Part shown: positions 41,970 to 50,000 of the stretch, piece by piece
Numbering within the stretch: position 1 is the stretch's first letter
Layout of the letters: each line of letters begins with the position of its first letter
NCBI GenBank assembly: GCA_017569285.1
Contig: CP069419.1
Coordinates: 2,418,001-2,482,000, forward strand
Direction of reading: 5' to 3'
DNA: 64,000 nucleotides
DNA from: Clostridiales bacterium
GTDB lineage: Bacteria > Bacillota > Clostridia > Christensenellales > Aristaeellaceae
The notes under the pieces: model-generated
The model's database searches: none
Told to the model about the DNA's origin: nothing
What the model saw: only the letters and a program-made list of their open reading frames with translations
Translations under genes and position numbers: made by a program

Positions 41970-42836
41970 ATGGGTTTCTTGACCTCGTTTCAGGGATTGG
42001 GTTTATTGATCATTGTAGCCTCTGTAATTGTCGGTTTTGCTATGCTGATTGTGTATATAGCGAAAGAATTTATGAAATGGAGGGAACAGCAACAGCTGTC
42101 GCTGATTGAAAAATATAGCACTCGCCTAAATGCTATAAAACAGGCCGCTGAGAGTAATCATATTTTTTGCGATATTCCTAAAGTGATCAGCATAGAATAC
42201 CCCTTCAATTCAAAAAGAGGATTGGACAATGCAAAAAAAGATGAAATTTTGATTTATCTTGCTGTGAATGACTTAAAACTGAGGGAATTATCTTGGAAAA
42301 TACTGGCAAATCGCGCTCATAGTAAAGTGTTTAATGAAAAAGTTGATTCATGCAAGAAACTCCAAACGCCATCTTCTGTAATTGCAGAAACGAAAATCAC
42401 AGAAAGCAAGTTTTATCAACTTGAAGATAAACTATGCCAAGATTTCCTGGATTTGATAAGATATGATTCAAGAATCGAGATTTTAATGGTTTATGTAACA
42501 CCAAAGCGGGGAGACAGATATGAACGACTGATTGTTACTGATTATCAGGGAGTGATGAATGCCCGCACAGAAGATGGTGTGCGCAAGGCCAAAAGGGTTA
42601 CGGCAGCAATGGAAAGGGCCAAGTTATCTGATAAACTGCGTTATGAAGTTCTTCAGCGTGATCATCATCATTGTGTAATCTGCGGCAGGGGAGCAGAAGA
42701 CGGAGTAAAGCTGCATGTTGATCATATTATGCCTGTTTCCAAAGGCGGAAAAACAGAACTAAGCAATCTTCGAACACTTTGTGAAAGCTGTAATCTTGGA
42801 AAACGAGATGCTTTTGATCCTAATGGAATTAACTAA
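41970..42836 (+). CDS. Membrane-anchored HNH endonuclease
   Basis: 288 residues. One N-terminal hydrophobic helix (GLGLLIIVASVIVGFAMLIVYIA, about 8-30), a helical middle, then a C-terminal HNH nuclease of the zinc type: RYEVLQRDHHHCVICGRGAEDGVKLHVDHIMPVSKGGKTELSNLRTLCESCNLGK, with CxxC twice and H-H-N. A nuclease tethered at the membrane could attack incoming DNA. It follows the HNH gene by 53 bases and shares low GC, so it may belong to the same island. Confidence 0.8.
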   Translation: MGFLTSFQGLGLLIIVASVIVGFAMLIVYIAKEFMKWREQQQLSLIEKYSTRLNAIKQAAESNHIFCDIPKVISIEYPFNSKRGLDNAKKDEILIYLAVNDLKLRELSWKILANRAHSKVFNEKVDSCKKLQTPSSVIAETKITESKFYQLEDKLCQDFLDLIRYDSRIEILMVYVTPKRGDRYERLIVTDYQGVMNARTEDGVRKAKRVTAAMERAKLSDKLRYEVLQRDHHHCVICGRGAEDGVKLHVDHIMPVSKGGKTELSNLRTLCESCNLGKRDAFDPNGIN

Positions 42837-42883
42837 GGTTCTCATTTGGAACCTATAGTAAGTTCATGTTGCTATGGATAAAC

Positions 42884-42899
42884 AAGAATGATCATTCTT
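42884..42899 (+). repeat. Perfect 16-bp palindrome
   Basis: AAGAATGATCATTCTT, perfectly self-complementary, lies between the membrane-HNH gene and the converging gene at 42945. No T-run follows, so it is more likely a binding site than a terminator. A short AGGTTC/GAACCT hairpin lies at 42836-42855. Confidence 0.4.
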
Positions 42900-42944
42900 C
42901 CTGTATCTTGTCACGTCACTTTTTAGTTCTCCCAAAGTAATTGA

Positions 42945-43328
42945 TCATCCCATAGGAACAATCATTTCAAGCCCTACTATCTCGGAGGGCTTGATTGTCA
43001 TTAGAGAATTCAGACATGTTATGCAGGCATGCCCAAGCTGTTCATGAATGTTCGAAACACGGAATATGTATTTCTCTTCTCCGGGTGAACACCACTCCGG
43101 CCTTAATTTCACAATACTGCCATGAACAATAACTTTTTGCGGTTTCCCGTTAATAAATGGTAGAATTCCAAGCACTGTGTTTTTTTCGGCATCCATCACA
43201 CAGATATTCCGATACAATCCGGAATTGTCATCCAGGAAGAGGTTTAGGTGTTTTTCGGCATCTTCAGCATTATGATAATAATAGTCCTGTACTTCGCCTG
43301 ATACAGCAGTAAACCGGGTAATAAACAT
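42945..43328 (-). CDS. Small hypothetical protein
   Basis: 127 residues from ATG 43328 (GGAGGCATTGCA). A compact beta/alpha protein: FITRFTAVSGEVQDYYYHNAEDAEKHLNLFLDDNSGLYRNICVMDAEKNTVLGILPF and a C-terminal cysteine pair CITCLNSLMTIKPSEIVGLEM. No family recognised. It is divergent from the XRE gene at 43495 and shares an operator region with it. Confidence 0.65.
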   Translation of the reverse strand: MFITRFTAVSGEVQDYYYHNAEDAEKHLNLFLDDNSGLYRNICVMDAEKNTVLGILPFINGKPQKVIVHGSIVKLRPEWCSPGEEKYIFRVSNIHEQLGHACITCLNSLMTIKPSEIVGLEMIVPMG

Positions 43329-43360
43329 TGCAATGCCTCCTCTGTACGCAAACCAATAAA

Positions 43361-43394
43361 TCACTTATAAATGAATTATATCATTCAAAAGTGA
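43361..43394 (+). promoter_or_regulatory. Operator-like inverted repeat between divergent genes
   Basis: Nested arms TCACTT...AAGTGA with ATGA...TCAT inside form a 34-base dyad with a six-base centre. A half-site like ACACTTACAAATG recurs near 43454. The XRE repressor encoded at 43495 is the obvious candidate to bind here and control both itself and the 127-residue gene. Confidence 0.55.
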
Positions 43395-43494
43395 ATCACG
43401 TCAACAAAACATTTACTTTATAATGGATTTTATTACTTTAAATTGACATTTAACACTTACAAATGTAGTATTTCATATTAAGGAGGTGCCATAA

Positions 43495-43713
43495 ATGCCT
43501 TTGACCACAAGTGAAAAAATAAAAATAATATTGAAACGCAGGGGAATGACATTAAAAGAATTATCTGCCAGGCTGGATCAGAAGAGTTCAAATCTTTCAA
43601 ATAAATTATCAAGAAACAACTTTCCGGAGAAAGAAATAAAAGAAATAGCCGATGCCCTTGGCTGTGAATATGAAGCCTATTTTGTTATGCGGGATACCGG
43701 TGAAAAACTGTAA
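43495..43713 (+). CDS. Small XRE/Cro-type repressor
   Basis: 72 residues, a single HTH: EKIKIILKRRGMTLKELSARLDQKSSNLSNKLSRNNFPEKEIKEIADALGCEYEAYFVMRD. AAGGAGG is nine bases before the ATG. AT-rich and stand-alone, it resembles phage or island repressors. Probably autoregulated through the dyad at 43361-43394. Confidence 0.8.
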   Translation: MPLTTSEKIKIILKRRGMTLKELSARLDQKSSNLSNKLSRNNFPEKEIKEIADALGCEYEAYFVMRDTGEKL

Positions 43714-43736
43714 ATAATCCAGAACCGGGGCTGTAA

Positions 43737-44810
43737 TCAGCTCCGGTTCTTCTGCATTTCTGCCTGCATCCCATCACACCACAAATCCCATTTTTCGTGG
43801 TATTCCTCTTCCGACAGGATCCGGTTCACCAGATCCTGCGGTTTGGTGATATTCCTTTCTCTGCAAGCCTTTACACATTCCCGGTATAAATCCCATCCCA
43901 GGTCATCCCGGTCCCAGGTGAGCGGGACAGAGCTTTTGCCTGCCAGCAGTGCGGCCACAGCCCGGGTGTGCCCGTCCGTCATGACGGGAACACCGTCCAG
44001 CATCTTGACCGGGATTGGGTCGAAGTTTTTCATATCATCGGGATTGAACCAGGCCTGGATATCCTTCAGTTTCTTCTCGGAAATCCAGAACTGGGAGGGC
44101 TGAAGATCCTCCAGGGAGAAGGGGACTTCCTCATTCCATACCGCCAGAGCGGCCTGAATGGTGATATTGACCTTCTCCACTGTCTCTGCCACAAACCCAT
44201 CCGCCTGTTCCGGCGCCAGGTAGGGATACTCCCGGTACAGTTCCCCATGCTCTCCGCGGTAGAAGCCGCAGATGTATTCCCTGCGGTTTTCAAAGGCATC
44301 TTCGCTGAAGGTGCCCATCAGGTCGTTTTTGAATCCTTCTGCATGCTCATAGATCCTGAACGCCCGGAAGTTCGGGTGCTCCAGCAGGTAGCGGAAGTCC
44401 AGGTCATACCAGTCCCGCTTCATCTCCCAGATGAAAGCGGTTCTGTCTTTCTGGGCTTTTTCCGGATGGAGGGCCAGTGAAGGATACGCGATTTTCGCGG
44501 CCCATTCGATATCGGACAGGAGATGGGTGTAATACCCCAGGAAGAAGGAGAACTCCCGGAGGGAATACGAACGGATCAATTCCGGGGTGAAGTATTCCCG
44601 GAGGAAACGATCGATATTGATGGTGGTTTTGTCTTCCAGGTTGTCCTGGTAATGGGAAACGGATTTTGAAGGAGTAAAGACCGACCAGTCGGCGTTGGGA
44701 ACGCCGCTGTCCGGTGCGATGTTGCCGAATACAAAAGCGGTTTCATCGAGGCCGGGGATCCGGTCCAGAAGCAGGTCCGCGATCCGCAGGTGAATCATCC
44801 AGGAAGCCAT
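43737..44810 (-). CDS. Zinc-dependent phospholipase C-like domain fused to ParB-like domain
   Basis: 357 residues. N-terminal half: WMIHLRIADLLLDRI, FVFGNIAPDSG, SHYQDN, FFLGYYTHLLSDIEWA, a Zn_dep_PLPC-type domain with metal His/Asp residues. C-terminal half from about 245: ISEKKLKDIQAWFNPDDMKNFDPIPVKMLDGVPVMTDGHTRAVAALLAGKSSVPLTWDRDD resembles the ParB/sulfiredoxin-like nuclease fold with its DGHTRA motif, followed by a helical end. The fusion is unusual and its role unknown; perhaps an enzyme of unknown cellular or antiphage role. Confidence 0.62.
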   Translation of the reverse strand: MASWMIHLRIADLLLDRIPGLDETAFVFGNIAPDSGVPNADWSVFTPSKSVSHYQDNLEDKTTINIDRFLREYFTPELIRSYSLREFSFFLGYYTHLLSDIEWAAKIAYPSLALHPEKAQKDRTAFIWEMKRDWYDLDFRYLLEHPNFRAFRIYEHAEGFKNDLMGTFSEDAFENRREYICGFYRGEHGELYREYPYLAPEQADGFVAETVEKVNITIQAALAVWNEEVPFSLEDLQPSQFWISEKKLKDIQAWFNPDDMKNFDPIPVKMLDGVPVMTDGHTRAVAALLAGKSSVPLTWDRDDLGWDLYRECVKACRERNITKPQDLVNRILSEEEYHEKWDLWCDGMQAEMQKNRS

Positions 44811-44934
44811 GGGGTACCTCCGGTTTGTGAGTGTTTATATGTGATTATAACAGAATCTGTTCGATATTTATTAGTTTAGTATACATTTGAACAAAAAACT
44901 GTTAAGATACAAAAATAAGGAGGAGAAATAGAAA

Positions 44935-45804
44935 ATGAGTGATTTTGCCATTTTGATATTTAGCATAATTATATTAGCAATGTTTTTTGGTGGGTTCTAT
45001 TTATTTTTTCGAATTGTTCGGAACGCCATTAGAAGTAATAAAAAGAGAAAAGAAGATTTTGAAATCCGAAAAATCGAAGCAGAAACAAAAGCTGCGGAAG
45101 TAGCAAAGAGCCAATTAAGGGAAAAAGAATTAATCGCTGAAGTTGAAGCAAGCCAGGCTAAAGCAGAAGCAGCAGAACGTGCAATGCGGGCTGCAGCACA
45201 AGAACGAGAAGATACTGAAGCCACTCTGAAAATGTCAACTGTTACAGTTGACGGACGCACCATGTCTCTTAAGGATGCGATTGCTCAGCAAACTGTAAAT
45301 ATGTTTTCTCAAAAAGTCAACAATACTATAAGTTCAAATATTGCTAATGATTCTGTATCACGGATAAAGTGTTCGCAATGTGGAGCATCAATTGAAAGTG
45401 GATCTAAGTTTTGCAGGTTTTGTGGGACACAAGTTCCGGATAATACTTTTAGAGCAGAAGTTAAGTTTGAGGATGTTGCACAACTTCGTCAAGCAGAATT
45501 GGAACACGCGCGTAAGAGTAAATTGCTATATCGCCTTACTGAAGTACAGAAGGCACTTACACAGGAACATGAAGTACGTATGGAGCAATTGAAGACAAAA
45601 GTCGAGGAGAAGAAGATAAAGGCAGAGGAGAAAGCGGAACAAAGGGCGGCTGAAGAAAGAGAACGCAAAAGGCAGCAACAAATAGAAATAGAAAAAGCAC
45701 GATTAGCATCTAAGAAAGCAACACAATCATTTCTTAAATTTTTGCTGATTTCCCTTGCTATTATTTTAGTTTTACTGTTTGTTCTATCCAGAATTAGTAA
45801 TTAA
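44935..45804 (+). CDS. Membrane protein with coiled coils and zinc ribbon
   Basis: 289 residues. N-terminal membrane helix (FAILIFSIIILAMFFGGFYLFF), long alanine-glutamate coiled coil (about 35-100), an unassigned TVDGRTMSLKDAIAQQTVN segment, a zinc-ribbon (CSQCGASIESGSKFCRFCGTQVP), a second coiled coil (about 195-260) and a C-terminal membrane helix (LKFLLISLAIILVLLFVLS). Both ends in the membrane with a rod between suggests a scaffold or sensor. AT-rich. Unknown function. Confidence 0.65.
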   Translation: MSDFAILIFSIIILAMFFGGFYLFFRIVRNAIRSNKKRKEDFEIRKIEAETKAAEVAKSQLREKELIAEVEASQAKAEAAERAMRAAAQEREDTEATLKMSTVTVDGRTMSLKDAIAQQTVNMFSQKVNNTISSNIANDSVSRIKCSQCGASIESGSKFCRFCGTQVPDNTFRAEVKFEDVAQLRQAELEHARKSKLLYRLTEVQKALTQEHEVRMEQLKTKVEEKKIKAEEKAEQRAAEERERKRQQQIEIEKARLASKKATQSFLKFLLISLAIILVLLFVLSRISN

Positions 45805-45984
45805 TTCGTCTGATAGCGAATAGGAAAGGCTGACCAGTTGGTATGGATTGGCTTTATCCGATTGCCCCAAAGCTAGATCATACTGCATTGCTTTTCTATA
45901 TATAATGAATTCTGTGTTATTCAAATAATAAAGCTGATGGAAAAACAATAGAGATGGTTAATTACATGATGCGGAGGAACGGCC

Positions 45985-46371
45985 TTGTATTACTTTGAGA
46001 AGGACTACATCATGCGGCTGATTCACGGGATCGCGCAGATCCTGGCGAAACTGCTGTTCAACCGGCAGGAGGAAGTGGAAATTCCGGCAGTAATGGAAGA
46101 AAACTGCCGGAAGGACGACGACCTGCTGAAGCGCATGGTGGACGAAGGCCGGGTGAACGAGGCGGAGGAAAAGCTGTTTGACCTGATTGCCAACGCCTCC
46201 TGGGACGAAAAGCAGAAGGCGGCGCTGGTGCTTTCCTTTTACGACTACCTGAACGGGAAGGACGATGAGTTCCTGGCCGCGGCGGACTTCTCCCGGGAGG
46301 AGATCATCCGCGGGCTGGAGGACGGGATGAAAGCCGTCGGGATGGAGATTCCGGAATACTTAAGAATTTAG
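45985..46371 (+). CDS. DUF6483 family protein
   Basis: 128 residues from a TTG at 45985, six bases after GGAGGA. FEKDYIMRLIHGIAQILAKLLFNRQ is the DUF6483 opening; the remainder is helical and acidic (EKLFDLIANASWDEKQKAALVLSFYDYL, EEIIRGLEDGMKAVG). Common in Clostridia; unknown function. Its stop codon merges with the inverted repeat at 46371-46489. Confidence 0.78.
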   Translation: MYYFEKDYIMRLIHGIAQILAKLLFNRQEEVEIPAVMEENCRKDDDLLKRMVDEGRVNEAEEKLFDLIANASWDEKQKAALVLSFYDYLNGKDDEFLAAADFSREEIIRGLEDGMKAVGMEIPEYLRI

Positions 46372-46489
46372 GAGAACGCAGGGACGGTTCTGCAGTTCAA
46401 CCCCGGTTGAGCCGGATTCGGCATGAACTGTACAGCAAACAAGCGGACAGCGCGGGTTCGAACGGGCAAAACCGTCCCTGACGTTCTCC
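46371..46489 (+). repeat. Inverted-repeat element flanked by GGAGAACG arms
   Basis: Outer arms GGAGAACGCAGGGACGGTT (46371-46389) and its near-complement AACCGTCCCTGACGTTCTCC (46470-46489) enclose about 80 bases with a second inner CTGCAGTTCA/TGAACTGTACAG pair. The element could fold end to end as a long hairpin. It starts within the stop codon region of the DUF6483 gene. The GGGAC core resembles the other repeats in this window, but no second full copy is present, so mobile nature is unproven. Confidence 0.55.
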
Positions 46490-46552
46490 GGGAAGATTTT
46501 CATGCTTTCATTCGTCTGATAGGCAGAGAGAAAAAACAGGGGGAATGGGGAA

Positions 46553-47032
46553 ATGGCAAAGAAGAATGTGATCCGGCCGGATGCGTCGGCGGTCATCGTG
46601 AGGATCCTGTGCTGGCTGGCGATTATCGGGGGCATCGGGATGATCGGATACGGGGTGTATACGGCGCTGGAGGAGCAGGCCGCGTGGATCGACGTGATCT
46701 CCAAACCCGGGATCATCGGGGGCATCGGGATGATCGTCGGCGCCTGCGTGGTGTACATGATTACCAACATCGCATGCGACCTCAAGACCCTGCGGGTGAA
46801 CGAATACGGAATCCAGGGGAAGACCCGGGAGTTCCGGAACGAGCTGCTGGACCGGATGCACGTGGCGGAGCAGGAGAACATGCACCTGATCCGCCAGCAG
46901 GACGAGGTGATCCAGCTGCTGAAGGAAGCGGGCGGGAAGCCGGAAGGGAAGGCGGAACGCGGCGGAAGAAGGGGCGTACGGGTGGAAACCTCGAAGGAAG
47001 AGGAAACGGATTACGAGCTGGATCTGCATTAA
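46553..47032 (+). CDS. Two-span membrane protein with coiled tail
   Basis: 159 residues. Two helices (IVRILCWLAIIGGIGMIGYGVY, about 15-36, and IIGGIGMIVGACVVYMITNI, about 53-72), then a charged coiled stretch (EFRNELLDRMHVAEQENMHLIRQQDEVIQLLKEAG) and disordered C-terminus. No family recognised. A terminator follows at 47044. Confidence 0.68.
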   Translation: MAKKNVIRPDASAVIVRILCWLAIIGGIGMIGYGVYTALEEQAAWIDVISKPGIIGGIGMIVGACVVYMITNIACDLKTLRVNEYGIQGKTREFRNELLDRMHVAEQENMHLIRQQDEVIQLLKEAGGKPEGKAERGGRRGVRVETSKEEETDYELDLH

Positions 47033-47043
47033 AGACTGAACGA

Positions 47044-47081
47044 AAATACCCGCTCATTCCAAATGGAATGGGCGGGTATTT
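47044..47081 (+). terminator. Bidirectional terminator
   Basis: AAATACCCGC/GCGGGTATTT outer arms (47044-47053 and 47072-47081) with an inner CATTCC/GGAATG pairing, flanked by A and T runs on both sides, so it can serve the plus gene and the converging anti-sigma gene. Confidence 0.8.
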
Positions 47082-47089
47082 TTTTGGCT

Positions 47090-50000
47090 TTACGGTTCCG
47101 GTTCGGGGGAGGGTTCCGCCTCCGGGACAGGAGTCTCAATGATCCTGTATGTGATCAGGCTTTCCGGATCAACGTACCAGCGGTTATCTTCCTGAACCAT
47201 CCGGAAGGTCACCCGGATCGGGACTTCCGGTTTATGGTCGTTATAGTTCATGGAGATTTCAGCGGTAATCGTGCGTTCGGTATCGCCGGGGGATCCGGAG
47301 ACGGATTCCACAGTGAAGGAAGAGGGGGTTCTGTTCTGGAGAATCATGAACAGCAACTGTTTGGGATTTTCCTGGGCGGATATCCAGGCGGGAGAGCAGA
47401 GTTCCAGCATGTCGGTATAGCGGTTTGTATTCCATGCGTCAATGAATTCTGCGAGCCTGGTTTCGATATCCTCCTGGTCTCCGGTCCATACGGCTTCCAG
47501 GGGAACTTCAATGGTCCAGCTGCCTTCGACGTAGTCCAGGGTTTCATCGAAAACGACCTCCAGGTCGTCGATGACATCCGCTTCCGATTCGCAGGGATAT
47601 ACAAACTCAACGAAGTCGGCGGATCCGTCGCCGTCCGTATCCCATTCCAGCTTGGGATTGGGACTGTCAGATTCATGCGGACGCCATACATACAGAAACG
47701 AAATGGGTTTTGTCGTATACCGGCCCATGCGGACGGTCTGGTTGTCCAGGTAACGCAGCTGGACATGCAGCTGCCCGTCGACCACCCCGATGCCGCTGAG
47801 CTCCAGGTTTTTGTGCAGGCGGACCGAAAGCGGATGGGTATAATCCAGCACTTTCCAGCCCAGTTTCCGGTAATCGTCGGTTGTCCAGACACGGTCTTCG
47901 CCGTCCGGGCTGAAGGAATGCCCCGGAAGAAGATCCGGAAGATCCACCAGCGCGGCGCGGTCCCCGTATTGGCTGAGGAAGTCCCCGAGGGGGAGGGTGA
48001 TGGTACGGTTCATGAGCAGGTCGGCCACCGAAAGGGGAATCTGCTGTGCGCCGTCCAGGAGGATCTCCGGGCTGTCATATTGTGCCTCGGCCGCGAAATA
48101 GGCCTTTCGGGATGAAGGGTCATATATGAGGCTGGTACGCAGGTTCCGCCCGTATCTGCCGGAATCTTCGTTGGGCATATCCACATACGGGAGCACTCCA
48201 CTGCTGAGGCGGTCTCCTTCCAGGTCCTGCAGGGAGAAGATGAAGGTTGCGGCTGTTTCCTTCACGGAGGCGGAAACCACCTCCAGCCGGAAACCTTCCT
48301 GCTCGCAGCTGAGGCCGACCGGCACAACATCCGTGAGGCAGTCCGGGATGGATTGCTGCAGCCGGGTAATGAGGTTAAGTTCCGGTTCGGGTTCCGGCGA
48401 CGGTTCCGGTTCCGGCGTCGGTTCGGGTTCCGGCTCCGGTGTTGTTTCCGGGCCCGGGGCTTCGGTTTTCAGGGCATCCGGATTCCCGGTCCATACGGCT
48501 GACAGGGGGACTTCAATGGTCCAGGGGCCTTCAATGCAGTCCAGGATTTCCTGGGAGAATACGGTCAGGCCTTTGGCCGCCTCTTCTTCCGCCTGGCAGG
48601 AGAACACATACTCAATGAAGTCTGCCTGTCCATCGCCGTCAGTATCCCACTGCATCGCATTCACAGGGGCCGGGAAAGGCTCGCACGGGGAGCCTACATG
48701 GGCAGCCGGTATGTGCCTGTACTGCACCGATCCGTCGGGTTTGTAAACCACGTTGTCCACATAATGCAGCTGGACGTGGAGCAGCCCGTCGATGAGCCCG
48801 ATGCCGCTGAGTTCCAGGTTTTTGTGCAGGCGGACCGAGAGCGGATGGGTATAATCCAGCACTTTGATTCCCTGATCCCGGTACCAGGATGCTCCGTAAT
48901 CCCGGAAGGAGCCGTCCGGGTCGGAGAAAGTGATCGGAATGAGCTGCGGAACTTCCACCAGCGAGGCACTGCCTCCGTATTTTTCGAGGAGGCCCCCGAT
49001 GGAAAGCAGGCTGCTCTTCAGGATATACACCCGGGGCAGCTCGGCCGTAATCTGCTGTGTGCCGTTCAGGAGCGTATCCGGGCTGTCGTATTCGTATTCC
49101 GCCGCGAAAGCCCACTTCTGCGAAGCCGCGTCATGCAGAAGGTCGTAATAATGTACTCCCCGGTATGGATCGGTCCAGTTTTCGGGCGTTTCCACAATCG
49201 GGTCGGTTTCGGGCGTGATGCAGCCTCCCTCCAGGTCCTCCAGGGTGAAGATGAAGAACGCCGACTGTTCCTTTACGGAGGCGGAAACCAGCTCCAGCCG
49301 GAAGCCTTCCTGCTCACAGCTGAGGCCGACCGGCATAAAGGCCTCGGGGCAGTCCGGGCAAAGCGCCCGCAGGATGTCCACGAGAGCCGTTTCCGAAACG
49401 GGGATCGGTTCCGGCGTGGGAACGGGTTCCGCTTCTCCGGCGGCGGGCTCCGCAGCGCGGATGGCGGAGAGGGGAATTTCCACGGACCAGCCGCCCGCGA
49501 TGTACCTGTCGGCGGTGATGATTGTTACCGGAATGCTGCGGCGTATCCCGGCGGGCTTGAAGACATATTCAACCCAGCCATCGGCAAAAAAGTCCGCGCC
49601 GGTTTCACACCACCGGAAGGGCTCGGAGGAAAGCCGGTCCCCGTCGACCCTGGTGGCGGATTTCAGGCATGTCCCGCCGCCATTCGGGGAGGGGTATGCG
49701 ATATCATTGTCCACATAATGGAGCTGGACATGGAGATGGCCGTCCACATCCCCGATTCCGCCCAGCCGGATATGGTCCGTGAGGGGGATATCCAGCGGAA
49801 GGGTGTAATCCAGGATACGCGGAAGCTCCCGGAAGTATGTATCGGGGTCCATGTAAGTGTCCACCGCGAGGGAAACGGGAGTATTGACCACCTGCACACG
49901 GCTGCTGTACTGCTCGTAATAAGGCAGCAGGTCGATGGTTTCCGTGCCCAGGACCGGGATGGGATCCAGGGACAGCGGAATGGAGCCGGCCGCGGCCAGG

